Shown here: positions 1-6,700 of the stretch, piece after piece | Layout of the letters: every line of letters starts with the position of its first letter | Numbering within the stretch: the stretch's first letter is position 1 | Origin: Monoplex corrugatus | Taxonomy: Eukaryota > Mollusca > Gastropoda > Littorinimorpha > Ranellidae | NCBI GenBank assembly: GCA_030674185.1 | Contig: JAPXFY010000013.1 | Coordinates: 55,854,455 to 55,864,454, forward strand | Direction of reading: 5' to 3' | DNA length: 10,000 nucleotides | Translations under genes and position numbers: made by a program | The notes under the pieces: model-generated | Told to the model about the DNA's origin: nothing | The model's database searches: none | Seen by the model: the letters and a program-made list of their open reading frames with translations, nothing else

Positions 1-96
1 GTGGCAATGTTGTTTAACAACACCTTCGAAATTAAAGCTGATGTAGCAGAAAAAGATGACAATGGTAATTTTGTCATAGTTTCATTTAATCGTTGA
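1..96 (+). CDS. Possible C-terminal coding tail (partial, product unknown)
   Basis: Frame 1 is open from the window edge for 31 codons and ends in TGA at 94-96. The reading is mixed and protein-like, ending in KDDNGNFVIVSFNR, unlike the low-complexity frames elsewhere. The base composition drops to A/T-rich sequence right after the stop, and an AATAAA lies about 80 nt downstream, which fits a terminal exon or the end of a single-exon element ORF. I do not recognise the family. An open stretch of 31 codons can also arise by chance, so the call is weak; sequence left of the window would decide it. Confidence 0.25.
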   Translation: MAMLFNNTFEIKADVAEKDDNGNFVIVSFNR

Positions 97-419
97 ATAC
101 AACGGAGAAAAAAAAAACGCGTTGTTTTGCTAAATATTTACGGCGAAAACAAAACTAGCCCTTTATTTTGTAAAAAATAAAAATGAAAAAGTCATTAAGT
201 ATAATAGCGAACTCTCTATGACACGACGCAAATCATGCCCTACATTTACGCTACAGTCACGAACTCAGGACAAAACACTGTAAACTCAAATCACTACGAA
301 CCATTTAGATGCTAAACGTTGGTCCATAGACACAATGGCAAAACAGACAACAAAATATGCCCCTGATATTCGTCCTCATACCAAGAACAGTAGCATTGCA
401 TGTCGTGGCGGTGCTTTGG
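97..419. other. A/T-rich non-coding stretch
   Basis: Apart from the AATAAA at 176-181 and an A-run near 109-118, no open frame, repeat or structured element could be supported here. It would be 3' UTR plus intergenic DNA if 1-96 is coding. Confidence 0.5.
176..181 (+). promoter_or_regulatory. Candidate polyadenylation signal AATAAA
   Basis: A canonical AATAAA hexamer sits about 80 nt after the stop of the possible coding tail at 1-96, a spacing typical of short animal 3' UTRs. The surroundings are A-rich, so a chance match is quite possible. Its weight depends on whether 1-96 is really coding. Confidence 0.22.
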
Positions 420-613
420 TTAACCCTTTAACTCCCATACCCTGTCCACCAGCATCTTGCATCGTCAACCATGTTCGTAGGACAAAAACGTAACCCTTAA
501 AGTCCCTCACCCTATCCAGCAGCTTTCTGCAGGAAGCTAGTGGATAGGGTGAGGGAGTCAAAGGGCTAAATTTTTGTAGTTGGTGGATAAGGTACAGGGG
601 TCGAAGGGTTTAA
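420..613. mobile_element. Short foldback element (MITE) with piggyBac-like ends and TTAA flanks
   Basis: The outer ends are TTAA (420-423) followed by CCCTTTAACTCCC, and, on the other side, a GAAGGG end followed by T and TTAA (610-613). The outer arms 424-451 and 581-608 match as an inverted repeat at 21 of 28 positions. A second pair of the same motif lies inside (494-518 and 541-565, 22 of 25 matching), so the element holds four copies of one motif of about 28 bp, two in each orientation. PiggyBac-superfamily transposons insert at TTAA, duplicate it, and usually start with CCC or CCY; the CCCTTT-ACT type of end is common among them. The element is too short to encode a transposase, so it would be non-autonomous. 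The extra T before the right-hand TTAA and the diverged outer arms suggest an old copy. The superfamily call is inference from target site and end bases. Confidence 0.55.
494..565. repeat. Strong hairpin inside the TTAA foldback element
   Basis: Arms 494-518 and 541-565 are reverse complements at 22 of 25 positions; the 16 bases nearest the loop (starting TCCCTCACCC) match perfectly. The loop region adds a second short stem, AGCTT (521-525) with AAGCT (534-538). The inner arms are much better conserved than the outer arms of the same element. Confidence 0.85.
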
Positions 614-1065
614 GCAAGCAGAGCAGAATAAGTCAATAAAAAATCATGATCCAAAACCAGTTGTGATATGCCCCAAAGGGACAATGGTAACTGCAAAGTA
701 ACTGGATAGATTTACAATCTCAAAGAAAACCAGTATCGATTGTTACTGCAAAGAAACCACATGAATCAACAGTCACCATAAGTTCTTGGCAGTTTCCATC
801 ACATTCCCTCCTCTGTTACCCGATCTCCTGACAACTTATCACATGATGTATGTCCAGTCTTATTCCCTGAAGAATATCCTCTTAGACAACGTTGTCCCTG
901 AGGAAGATCCAGTCAGGATCAATGGGATCAGTATAGTCTCCTGTGGTACTCACTCCTCTCCTCAAATGTCTGCATTAGACATTGCCGTGGACGTAAGACA
1001 TTCACAGAGACAAATCAGACCTTCCAGCTATCTTGAGTACTATGCCTGTCCATTCTAAATCAGAA
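614..1065. other. Unique sequence, no supported gene
   Basis: A 90-codon open frame on the plus strand (786-1058) starts at a TTG, has no recognisable domain and no helpful context, and I treat it as chance. No repeats or RNA genes were seen. The stretch ends where the minisatellite begins. Confidence 0.5.
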
Positions 1066-1942
1066 TTAGTATGTGCAAACAGTTGCTAGAAGTACATTAT
1101 TGATAAGTACATACAAACAGTTGTCAAGGTACATGATGATTAGTACATAAAAACAATTCATTAGGTCTAGCACATACAAACAGTTGCCAAAAGGATATTA
1201 TTGATTAGTACATACAAACTGCTGTCAAAATTACATTATTCATTAGGTCTAGTACATACAAACAGTTGCCAAAAGTACATTATTCATTAGATCTAGTACA
1301 TACAAACAGTTGCCAAAAGGATATTATTGATTAGTACATACAAACAGTTGCCAAAAGTACATTATTCATTAGGTCTAGTACACACAAACAGTTGCCAAAA
1401 GTACATTATTCATTAGGTCTAGTACATACAAACCGTTGCTAAAAGGATATTATTGATCAGTACACATAACCAGTTGCCAAAAGTACATTATTCATTAGGT
1501 CTAGTACATATAAACAGTTGTCAAAAGTAATTATTATTAGGTCTAGTACATACAGTTTGCAAAAGTACATTATTCATTATGTGTAGTACATACAAACTGC
1601 TGCCAAAGTACACTGTTAATTAGTAAATACAAACAGTTGTCAAAGTACATTTTAACTAGATCTAGTACATACATACCAACAGTTTCCAAAGGACATTACT
1701 GATTATTACACGAAAACAGTCGTCAAAAGGAATTATTGGTTAGTACATACAAACCAGTTTCCAAAAGGACATTACTGATTAGTACATACAAACACTTGTT
1801 AATAGGACATTATTAAGTAGGTCTAGTACATACGTACCAAAAAGTTGTCAAAAGGAATTATTGATTAGTGCATACAAACAGTTGCCAAAAGGACATTATT
1901 GATTAGTACATACAAACAGTTGCCAAAAGGACTTTATTTAAT
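1066..1942. repeat. Minisatellite of about 22 copies with mixed 38-bp and 44-bp units
   Basis: Each unit begins AGTACATACAAACAGTTGCC and continues in one of two ways. The short form (38 bp) ends AAAAGGATATTATTGATT. The long form (44 bp) has GTACATTATTCATT followed by AGGTCT. Unit starts in the best-preserved centre are 1169, 1207, 1251, 1295, 1333, 1377, 1421, 1459, 1503 and 1545, giving spacings 38, 44, 44, 38, 44, 44, 38, 44 and 42. Copies at the edges (1066-1168 and roughly 1545-1870) are more diverged and carry small indels, while the last two, near 1867 and 1905, are again close to the short consensus. The array is rich in stop codons in the frames checked and has no coding potential. 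It is a non-coding tandem array and not a CRISPR: the sequence between the conserved heads is itself repeated. Confidence 0.97.
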
Positions 1943-2397
1943 CAAGGAGTTGGTTCATTTTGTTTGTGGTCAAGTGTATATTTTATGGAGATAATACATT
2001 CAGCCGTTTTGCGTGTGATACGTGATGAACAAATAAGTAGAAACAGAAATGAATTCAAAAGGCTGCAATTAAAAAGAAAAAAGAACTGTGTGATAACTAT
2101 TGAACAGGAAGTTCGAGAATGTCTGAAACAATAACGACTTCATTTACATTCTTTGATGAAATGAAAATGTTGAGAAACCCATGAATTTGAATTTGACAAC
2201 TTGATCGTTTCTTTTCGCCTATAAGAGCGTTTCTTAATGAAAACGTTACGCAGATTTAAACAAATACATAACGGGATTATTATGACTTATAATACTCACG
2301 TTTTTCAAGGTTGGGAGGAATAGAATATACACATTCATTTTTTTAGATCAAGAGCATTCTCCCAGCGGATTATCGCAGATCCATTAAATTTTTGTTA
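1943..2397. other. A/T-rich unique sequence, nothing recognised
   Basis: No open frame of useful length, inverted repeat or RNA gene was seen between the end of the minisatellite and the compound microsatellite. Confidence 0.5.
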
Positions 2398-2407
2398 TCA
2401 TACATAC

Positions 2408-2456
<49 letters not shown>

Positions 2457-2503
2457 GTGCGTGTGTGTGTGTGTGTATGTGTGTGTGTGTGAGTGTGTGT
2501 GTG

Positions 2504-2567
<64 letters not shown>

Positions 2568-2584
2568 AGTGTGTGTGTGTGATG

Positions 2585-2617
<33 letters not shown>

Positions 2618-2628
2618 CTATATATGTA

Positions 2629-2716
<88 letters not shown>
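2398..2716. repeat. Compound microsatellite: TACA, then three cycles of (TA)n-(TG)n
   Basis: A short CATA run (2401-2420) leads into three successive (TA)n blocks, each followed by a (TG)n block: TA about 2419-2438, 2508-2540 and 2585-2626; TG about 2439-2506, 2541-2582 and 2633-2708. The first two TG blocks share the same interruption (GTGAGTGTG) near their ends, suggesting duplication of a whole TA-TG cycle. Both strands read as open frames here (Cys/Val or His/Thr runs), which is a by-product of the repeat and not coding. Alternating purine-pyrimidine DNA of this kind is prone to Z-DNA and cruciform formation. Confidence 0.97.
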
Positions 2717-2717
<1 letters not shown>

Positions 2718-2756
2718 GTGGTCTTCGATTTAATGTCTATTCACTAAAGTGATTTT

Positions 2757-2784
2757 ACACACACACAAAAAAAGGGGGGGGGGG
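2757..2784. repeat. CA run, A7 and G11 homopolymers
   Basis: A short CACACACACACA run is followed directly by seven A (2767-2773) and eleven G (2774-2784). Such G-runs are unstable and prone to length errors in sequencing. Confidence 0.9.
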
Positions 2785-3172
2785 TGTAGAGGAGGAGTGA
2801 AGAGGATATTTGAAAATTGTCAATTTCGGTCTTGAGAAAAGATGATCCAGAAAACAACTGTTTCGAGGAGGGGAATGTAAAACTAACAAATAACGTTATC
2901 ATAATTAACGATTTAAACAAACAAACTAACAAACAAAATTAATAAATATCTAGAATAAATGAATGAAGATAAAACTAAGATTCGACTAACCATAACAGTG
3001 AACAAGTGAAATAACATTTTAAAGGTAATTCGCTATAGGACTTTTTGACAGGCTAACAAAAAATTCATATATCAATGATGGCGAGGCAAATATGTCAGAA
3101 ATTGTCTTCGTAGAGAGTATAGGAATACGTCGTGTTATCCGAACACATGAAAGAATATGACTATGCGTTATC
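2785..3172. other. A/T-rich unique sequence, nothing recognised
   Basis: No coding frame or element could be supported. The 3' boundary of the minus-strand retrotransposon remnant may fall at its right edge, near 3173. Confidence 0.45.
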
Positions 3173-3192
3173 TTTTTTTCCACACAGACACA

Positions 3193-4017
3193 CTATATTC
3201 CTAGTGTATTTTGTTTTGAATGCATCAAGTTTCCACCTATACATAAGGGATTGTATAATTCTGCCAGCAGGAAACTGTTAGGTGATTTGCTTATTTCAAA
3301 GTTCATGTAACATTTTTTATACTTTTTCTGTTTATCTTTGAACTGCCTCCATACGTAGATGTCCACTAAAATGTAGTACCCATGCAATGAGAGAGAAAGC
3401 TGTATATTATTTGAATCTGGTGAGCTCTTTGCCCCCCGTTTGGCAACCCTATCAACCATATCATTATAATGAAAAGAACTATGAAATGGTATCCAGCAGA
3501 AAGTAATATCAGTGCCTCTTAAGGATAAACTATGAATCAAGTGACTAATTTCCAATATCATTTCAGATCTTGTTTGTAATTTTGATAATTCAAGAGCTTG
3601 AAGTACATATTTTGAATCAACGCAAAAAAAATCTGAAGAATTGTCCTAGAAAGACTTAGCATATAATTCAAAGCCATTAATATTGCAAAGATTTCAGCAG
3701 TGAAGACAGATTTATTAAGTCCTACATAGAAAGATTTCTCAATTTTGAGAGTAGGTATTGAAAACGCTGAGCCTGCTTGTCTTTCAATTATTGATCCATC
3801 AGTGTAAATTTTCAGATGATCGGAATAAGAGTCTTCTATATGCCATTTAACTTGACTTGCCAATAAGTTGACATTATCTTCTTTTTTTCAAATCTGTGTG
3901 TGTATGTCAAATCGGGCTTTTTGGAGTTCCCAACAGGGTACTGGTGTAAAGGAAGGTCTTATAGACACAGGATCTGCTTCTAGATCAATTCCAGAGCCTT
4001 TCATAATATCAGATGTT
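3193..4017 (-). pseudogene. Non-LTR retrotransposon remnant: C-terminal linker and RNase H domain (broken)
   Basis: Read on the minus strand, this is the end of a non-LTR (Jockey/CR1/I-like) ORF2 polyprotein. A linker with a PCW motif (4017-3888; families usually show PPW) leads into an RNase H domain at about 3815-3435. All four acidic/basic landmarks are visible: Asp in IYTDGS (3800-3798), Glu in FTAEIFAIL (3695-3693), Asp in VDSKYV (3618-3616), and Asp in NDMVDRVAK (3453-3451), preceded by the usual WIPFH histidine (3483-3481). The element is broken twice. An in-frame TGA at 3888-3890 separates linker from RNase H, and a frameshift lies in the A8 run at 3624-3631. A tail of about 85 residues follows RNase H and ends in TAG at 3193-3195. 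A poly(A)7 on the minus strand at 3179-3173 may mark the 3' end. The reverse transcriptase and endonuclease domains are absent; upstream the frame runs into a CA/TG microsatellite. It is a 5'-truncated, dead copy, though the frameshift alone could be a sequencing error. Confidence 0.88.
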
Positions 4018-4021
4018 ATGT

Positions 4022-4053
4022 ATGTGTGTGTGTGTGTGTGGTGTGTGTGTGTG

Positions 4054-4088
<35 letters not shown>
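4022..4088. repeat. (TG)n microsatellite at the truncated end of the retrotransposon remnant
   Basis: A TG run with two interruptions (TGGTG near 4040, GGGG near 4053). It sits exactly where the recognisable retrotransposon coding stops. On the minus strand it reads in frame as a His-Thr run, so the frame passes through it without a stop; the 25 or so residues beyond it resemble no element domain I know. Confidence 0.95.
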
Positions 4089-4090
<2 letters not shown>

Positions 4091-4096
4091 CATACA

Positions 4097-4483
4097 TAGG
4101 AAAGAATAATTTTTTAAAAAGATCATTTTCTGAATGAATATCACACTGTAGTCTACTCCTCACACACGCCTGTCTTTTTCCCCTTTTTTTCCATTAGTCT
4201 GTCTGCTAGTATGTTGAGTCTCCAAAATGTATGGGATTGAAATCAGGGTATTAGTTTTTGAGTCGACAGCTCCATGAAGTAAGCCGACCTGCTCGTGTGG
4301 GCGAGTCAGAATCACGAAAAGAACCAAATTTGAACCAACAAGTTCTTCCAGATATGTTGTTTCTTAACGAATATATAGTCTCCATGGGTCACCTCAAAAC
4401 ACTTTATTACTCAAGTATAGCAGCGTTAGGTTACACTGGACCTGTCTTACAGCTCTACTTGCTATTCTTCTCACACAGAATAA
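4097..4483. other. Unique sequence, nothing recognised
   Basis: No frame on either strand gives a recognisable protein. The plus-strand frame from 4258 continues only because it enters the CT satellite. This is not visibly part of the retrotransposon upstream region. Confidence 0.45.
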
Positions 4484-4669
4484 CGGCCTGTCTCTGTGTG
4501 TCTGTCTGTGTGTCTGTGTGTCTGTCTGTGTGTCTCTGTGACAGTCTGTGTGTCTGTGTGTGTGTCTGTCTGTCTCTCTGTCTGTCTCTCTGTCTTGTCT
4601 CTGTTTCTGTCTGTCTCTCTGTCTCTGTCTCTCTGTCTCTGTCTCTCTGCCGCCTCTCTGTCTGTCTGC

Positions 4670-4726
<57 letters not shown>

Positions 4727-4755
4727 CTCTCCTCTCTCTCTCTCTGTATCTCTAC
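4484..4755. repeat. TCTG/TC pyrimidine-rich satellite
   Basis: The tract moves from TGTG/TCTG mixtures (4484-4570), through TCTG and TCTC mixtures, to nearly pure (TC)n at about 4689-4745. Long open frames rich in Leu, Ser, Cys and Val (plus) or Arg, Glu, Thr and Gln (minus) cross it; they are repeat translations and not genes. Confidence 0.96.
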
Positions 4756-4855
4756 CTCCGACCACAAGTGTGTATACTTATAATGACCTCCTCCTACACA
4801 GACAAACACACAAGCTGGCAGCTCCATATGATTCCGCTCACCTTCAGCCCTCTAG

Positions 4856-4892
4856 GAATCTCTCTCTCCCCCCCCCCTCTCTCCCTCTCTCT
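4856..4892. repeat. Short (TC)n with embedded C10 run
   Basis: TC repeats flank a run of ten C at 4868-4877. A similar association of a C-run with CT repeats recurs at 7593 and 9781 and, on the other strand, at 8653. Confidence 0.9.
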
Positions 4893-5062
4893 GTTTGTCT
4901 TATGGACAGACATAAACACCCATCATGCACACCCAGGAAAACAGAGTATGATCGCCATACGGCGGGGAAAGAAAACGGCCATACACATAAAATCCTATTC
5001 ATTTATTCGAGCGTACATAAGAACTGCAGCCCAGGAAGGAAAACAAAAGTAAAAATTGCATA

Positions 5063-5095
<33 letters not shown>

Positions 5096-5177
5096 GCATA
5101 CATACATACATACATACATACATGCATACATACATACATACAACATGCATGCATACATACATGTATACACACTATAT

Positions 5178-5222
<45 letters not shown>

Positions 5223-5236
5223 ATATATATATATAT
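5063..5236. repeat. (TACA)n then (TA)n compound microsatellite
   Basis: TACA units with occasional TGCA variants run from about 5063 to 5165 and pass into (TA)n from about 5172 to 5236. The block forms the 3' boundary of the minus-strand Penelope-like element. Confidence 0.95.
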
Positions 5237-5743
5237 AAGTCAAGCAGCATGTGCACAGAAAAGGCAACAAATCAATGTAAAAATTTCCCATATTTTCGGC
5301 GGTACACCCGCCTTCCTCAAGGGGACTTTAGTCACTGACTACGATATGCTACACAAACACATCAGAATATTTTACGTACCTACATTACGTAGTTTTGACT
5401 CGATATTGTTGTGACGTCAATTGACAGAGTTCAGGCCCAGAGGAAATATGGTTTTCATTTTGTTCATCCAAAAAGACTCCCTCCTCAGTCTGGTGTCCAG
5501 GTTCTCAGAGTGCACCTTTTCCACTGCGATACATTTTAAGTTTTGAAGTGAATGTCCAGTTTGGTTGAAGTGTTTGGTGACCTGAGTGCCTGTATTTTTT
5601 TGGACGTTTGACCGGTGTTGGTAGAATCTGGTTTTGAGAGAATTTTTCGTTTGTCCTATATATTGAGTTTTAGGGCAGATATCGCAGTGGAGGAGATACA
5701 CTACGTTGGTAGATGTACATGTCAGTTTGTGCCTTATTTGGAT
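5237..5743 (-). mobile_element. 5'-truncated Penelope-like retroelement (endonuclease and 3' end only)
   Basis: On the minus strand the order is: GIY-YIG endonuclease domain (about 5743-5420), stop (5419-5417), about 180 nt of non-coding 3' sequence, then a (TA)n/(TGTA)n microsatellite. The 3' sequence contains a hammerhead-like fold at 5330-5281. Penelope-like elements encode a reverse transcriptase followed by a C-terminal GIY-YIG endonuclease, and many carry hammerhead motifs in their terminal repeats; both features occur here in the expected order. No reverse transcriptase is present, so the copy is truncated at or near 5743, where the sequence turns into A-rich, TATAT-containing DNA. Confidence 0.75.
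5281..5330 (-). ncRNA. Hammerhead-ribozyme-like fold in the Penelope element 3' region (candidate, possibly degenerate)
   Basis: Read on the minus strand: stem I strand AGTCCC, core-like CTTGAGGA, a perfect 5-bp stem II (GGCGG, loop GTGTA, CCGCC; 5312-5298), then GAAAATAT and GGGAAATTT. TCCC (5325-5322) can pair with GGGA (5289-5286) as stem I, and two further A-T pairs lie beyond a short internal mismatch. The hammerhead core is CUGANGA, then stem II, then GAAA. Here CUUGAGGA has one extra U (or C3 replaced by U), and stem III is very short or missing, as in the minimal hammerheads reported from Penelope-like elements. The order and strand agree with the endonuclease ORF. Catalytic activity is doubtful. 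Confidence 0.35.
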
Positions 5744-5803
5744 ATATATGTATATCCTAAAAAACAAAAGAAAAAAGCACATACAGTGAATGGCCAAAAA
5801 CAT
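5417..5803 (-). CDS. GIY-YIG endonuclease domain of a Penelope-like element (partial)
   Basis: The open frame has 128 codons, but recognisable homology starts near residue 23, so the ATG at 5803 is probably not a native start. Landmarks: VVY (34-36) and YIG (48-50) for the GIY-YIG core; Arg59 and His63 in the following helix (LKTRFYQHR); the metal-binding Glu109 in LRRESFW; and an Asn at 125 close to the end (PLGLN). Two cysteines, Cys40 and Cys43, lie between the GIY and YIG motifs, and His78 and His84 follow, giving the CCHH arrangement known for Penelope-like endonucleases. In a complete element this domain nicks target DNA to prime reverse transcription. The domain shows no internal stop or frameshift, so this insertion may be fairly young despite the missing reverse transcriptase. 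Next to it downstream is a hammerhead-like fold. Free-standing GIY-YIG genes are an alternative, but the CCHH pattern and context favour Penelope. Confidence 0.85.
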   Translation of the reverse strand: MFLAIHCMCFFLLFFRIYIYIQIRHKLTCTSTNVVYLLHCDICPKTQYIGQTKNSLKTRFYQHRSNVQKNTGTQVTKHFNQTGHSLQNLKCIAVEKVHSENLDTRLRRESFWMNKMKTIFPLGLNSVN

Positions 5804-5966
5804 TTGATTTTATGATGTACAATAATCATATGTATAACGAAATCAACTGTTTTCGGCTGTTGACTTCTGTGTATGTTTTCTACTGCCTGGCCAAGTTCAA
5901 CGCCCTCTTGCAGTATGTTTCATGTGTAGTACAGTGTACTGTATTTTTCTGTGTTCTGGTGTATTT

Positions 5967-6286
5967 CTGGCAATGCTGAATAATCATAAAATTCAGCAAC
6001 CCTTACCTGGAAGATGAAATTAATCTGGGTTATTCCGAGGATAACACTGGCGACGGTAATTGTTTGAGATCCGTGGGTAAACACGTCAGTATTTAGCTGT
6101 CAATGTTCCTTTTCATTTCATAAAGTTTATAGGAGAAGTCCTACCTGGATGAGTCACTGATTCCTTTCAAAAATGACGGGAAGGCCTGTAATTACTGCCT
6201 CCATGGTTATTCTCGAAATAATCCAAATTAATCTTCATCGTCCTGGAAAGACTCGCTGAATTCTGTAATTTATTTTCGTCTGCCAC
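5967..6286. repeat. Imperfect inverted repeat (foldback element) with arms of about 95 bp
   Basis: The left arm (about 5967-6064) reads TGGCA, then AATTCAGC, CCTGGA, GATGAA, TTAATCTGG, TTATTCCGAG, GATAACA, GGTAATT. The right arm (about 6285-6190, reverse complement) gives TGGCA, AATTCAGC, CCAGGA, GATGAAGATTAATTTGG, TTATTTCGAG, AATAACC, AGTAATT in the same order. The centre (about 6065-6185) is unique, though a CCTGGA-GAGTCACTGA segment at 6144-6162 resembles CCTGGAAAGACTCGCTGA at 6242-6260. It has the form of an old foldback or MITE-type element; no clear target duplication was found. Confidence 0.7.
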
Positions 6287-6403
6287 TGGTCAGGCGTGTG
6301 ATTACATGAGATTTTAGCGAAAAGGAAGACAAACAAATTTCAATCAGAGAGCGATACACGGTTTAATACTATACCCACAGGTAAGCAGTCTATACTGACA
6401 AAT
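6286..6403 (+). repeat. Diverged direct repeat, copy A
   Basis: This stretch shares an ordered series of blocks with 6574-6700: CTGGTCAG-CG, ATTACATG, GAGATTTT-GCGAA, GACAAACAA, TTCAATCA, CG-TTTA-TA-T, CTCACAGGT or CCCACAGGT, AGC, and TGACAAAT. It starts where the right arm of the inverted repeat at 5967-6286 ends. Confidence 0.75.
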
Positions 6404-6573
6404 TTAATGAGAAATACCAGGAGGGCTCGGTGGGTCCCCAAAGCACCAACGCACTGCCATTCTCCAGATAACCAGCCTGCAAGCCCCTGATGCCACCCGA
6501 CAAACCACCCCATTAAGGAAAGGGGGTTGGGGGCGCTGTCTACGTGCCGCACAATCTACCCACACCCAGCCAC
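6404..6573. other. Spacer between the two direct repeats
   Basis: The spacer is more G/C-rich than its surroundings and has a G-rich patch near 6520-6535. A 70-codon minus-strand frame (6552-6340) crosses it and the repeat copy; it shows no known domain and is not called. Confidence 0.45.
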
Positions 6574-6700
6574 CTGTCAGACGCTAATTACATGTAGGTG
6601 AGATTTTCGCGAAGACGAAGACGAACAAGCTTCAATCAAAACAATATGCAATACAGCGTTTAGTATTGCACTCACAGGTCAGCGGGCTGTATTGACAAAT
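6574..6700 (+). repeat. Diverged direct repeat, copy B
   Basis: This is the partner of 6286-6403, about 290 bp downstream in the same orientation. Similarity ends at TGACAAAT, and the next base (6701) is the first of the terminal inverted repeat of the following element, so the element probably interrupted this copy. Confidence 0.75.

Noticed and set aside
786..1058. 90-codon plus-strand frame
   Set aside because: It starts at TTG, has no recognised domain, signal or upstream context, and ends next to the minisatellite. It is within chance length for this much sequence.
1066..1942. CRISPR-like look of the 38/44-bp array
   Set aside because: The sequence between the conserved heads is repeated, not unique, and copies are diverged head to tail. 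The setting is an animal genome; it is a minisatellite.
4324..4336. Possible RNA polymerase III B-box (GGTTCAAAT on the minus strand), hinting at a tRNA-derived SINE
   Set aside because: The last B-box base is wrong, no A-box lies at a suitable distance, no cloverleaf can be drawn, and no tail or flanking duplication was found.
5063..5165. Telomere-like tandem repeats
   Set aside because: The unit is TACA/TGTA, not TTAGGG or a known animal telomere unit; it is an ordinary microsatellite.
4258..5414. Overlapping plus-strand frames of 264 and 288 codons
   Set aside because: Most of their length is TCTG/TC and TACA/TA satellite, giving Leu/Ser/Cys and Tyr/Ile/His runs. The non-repeat parts show no domain, and the second frame crosses the 3' end of a minus-strand element.
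6340..6552. 70-codon minus-strand frame
   Set aside because: It overlaps a diverged direct repeat and a G/C-rich spacer, with no domain or supporting context.
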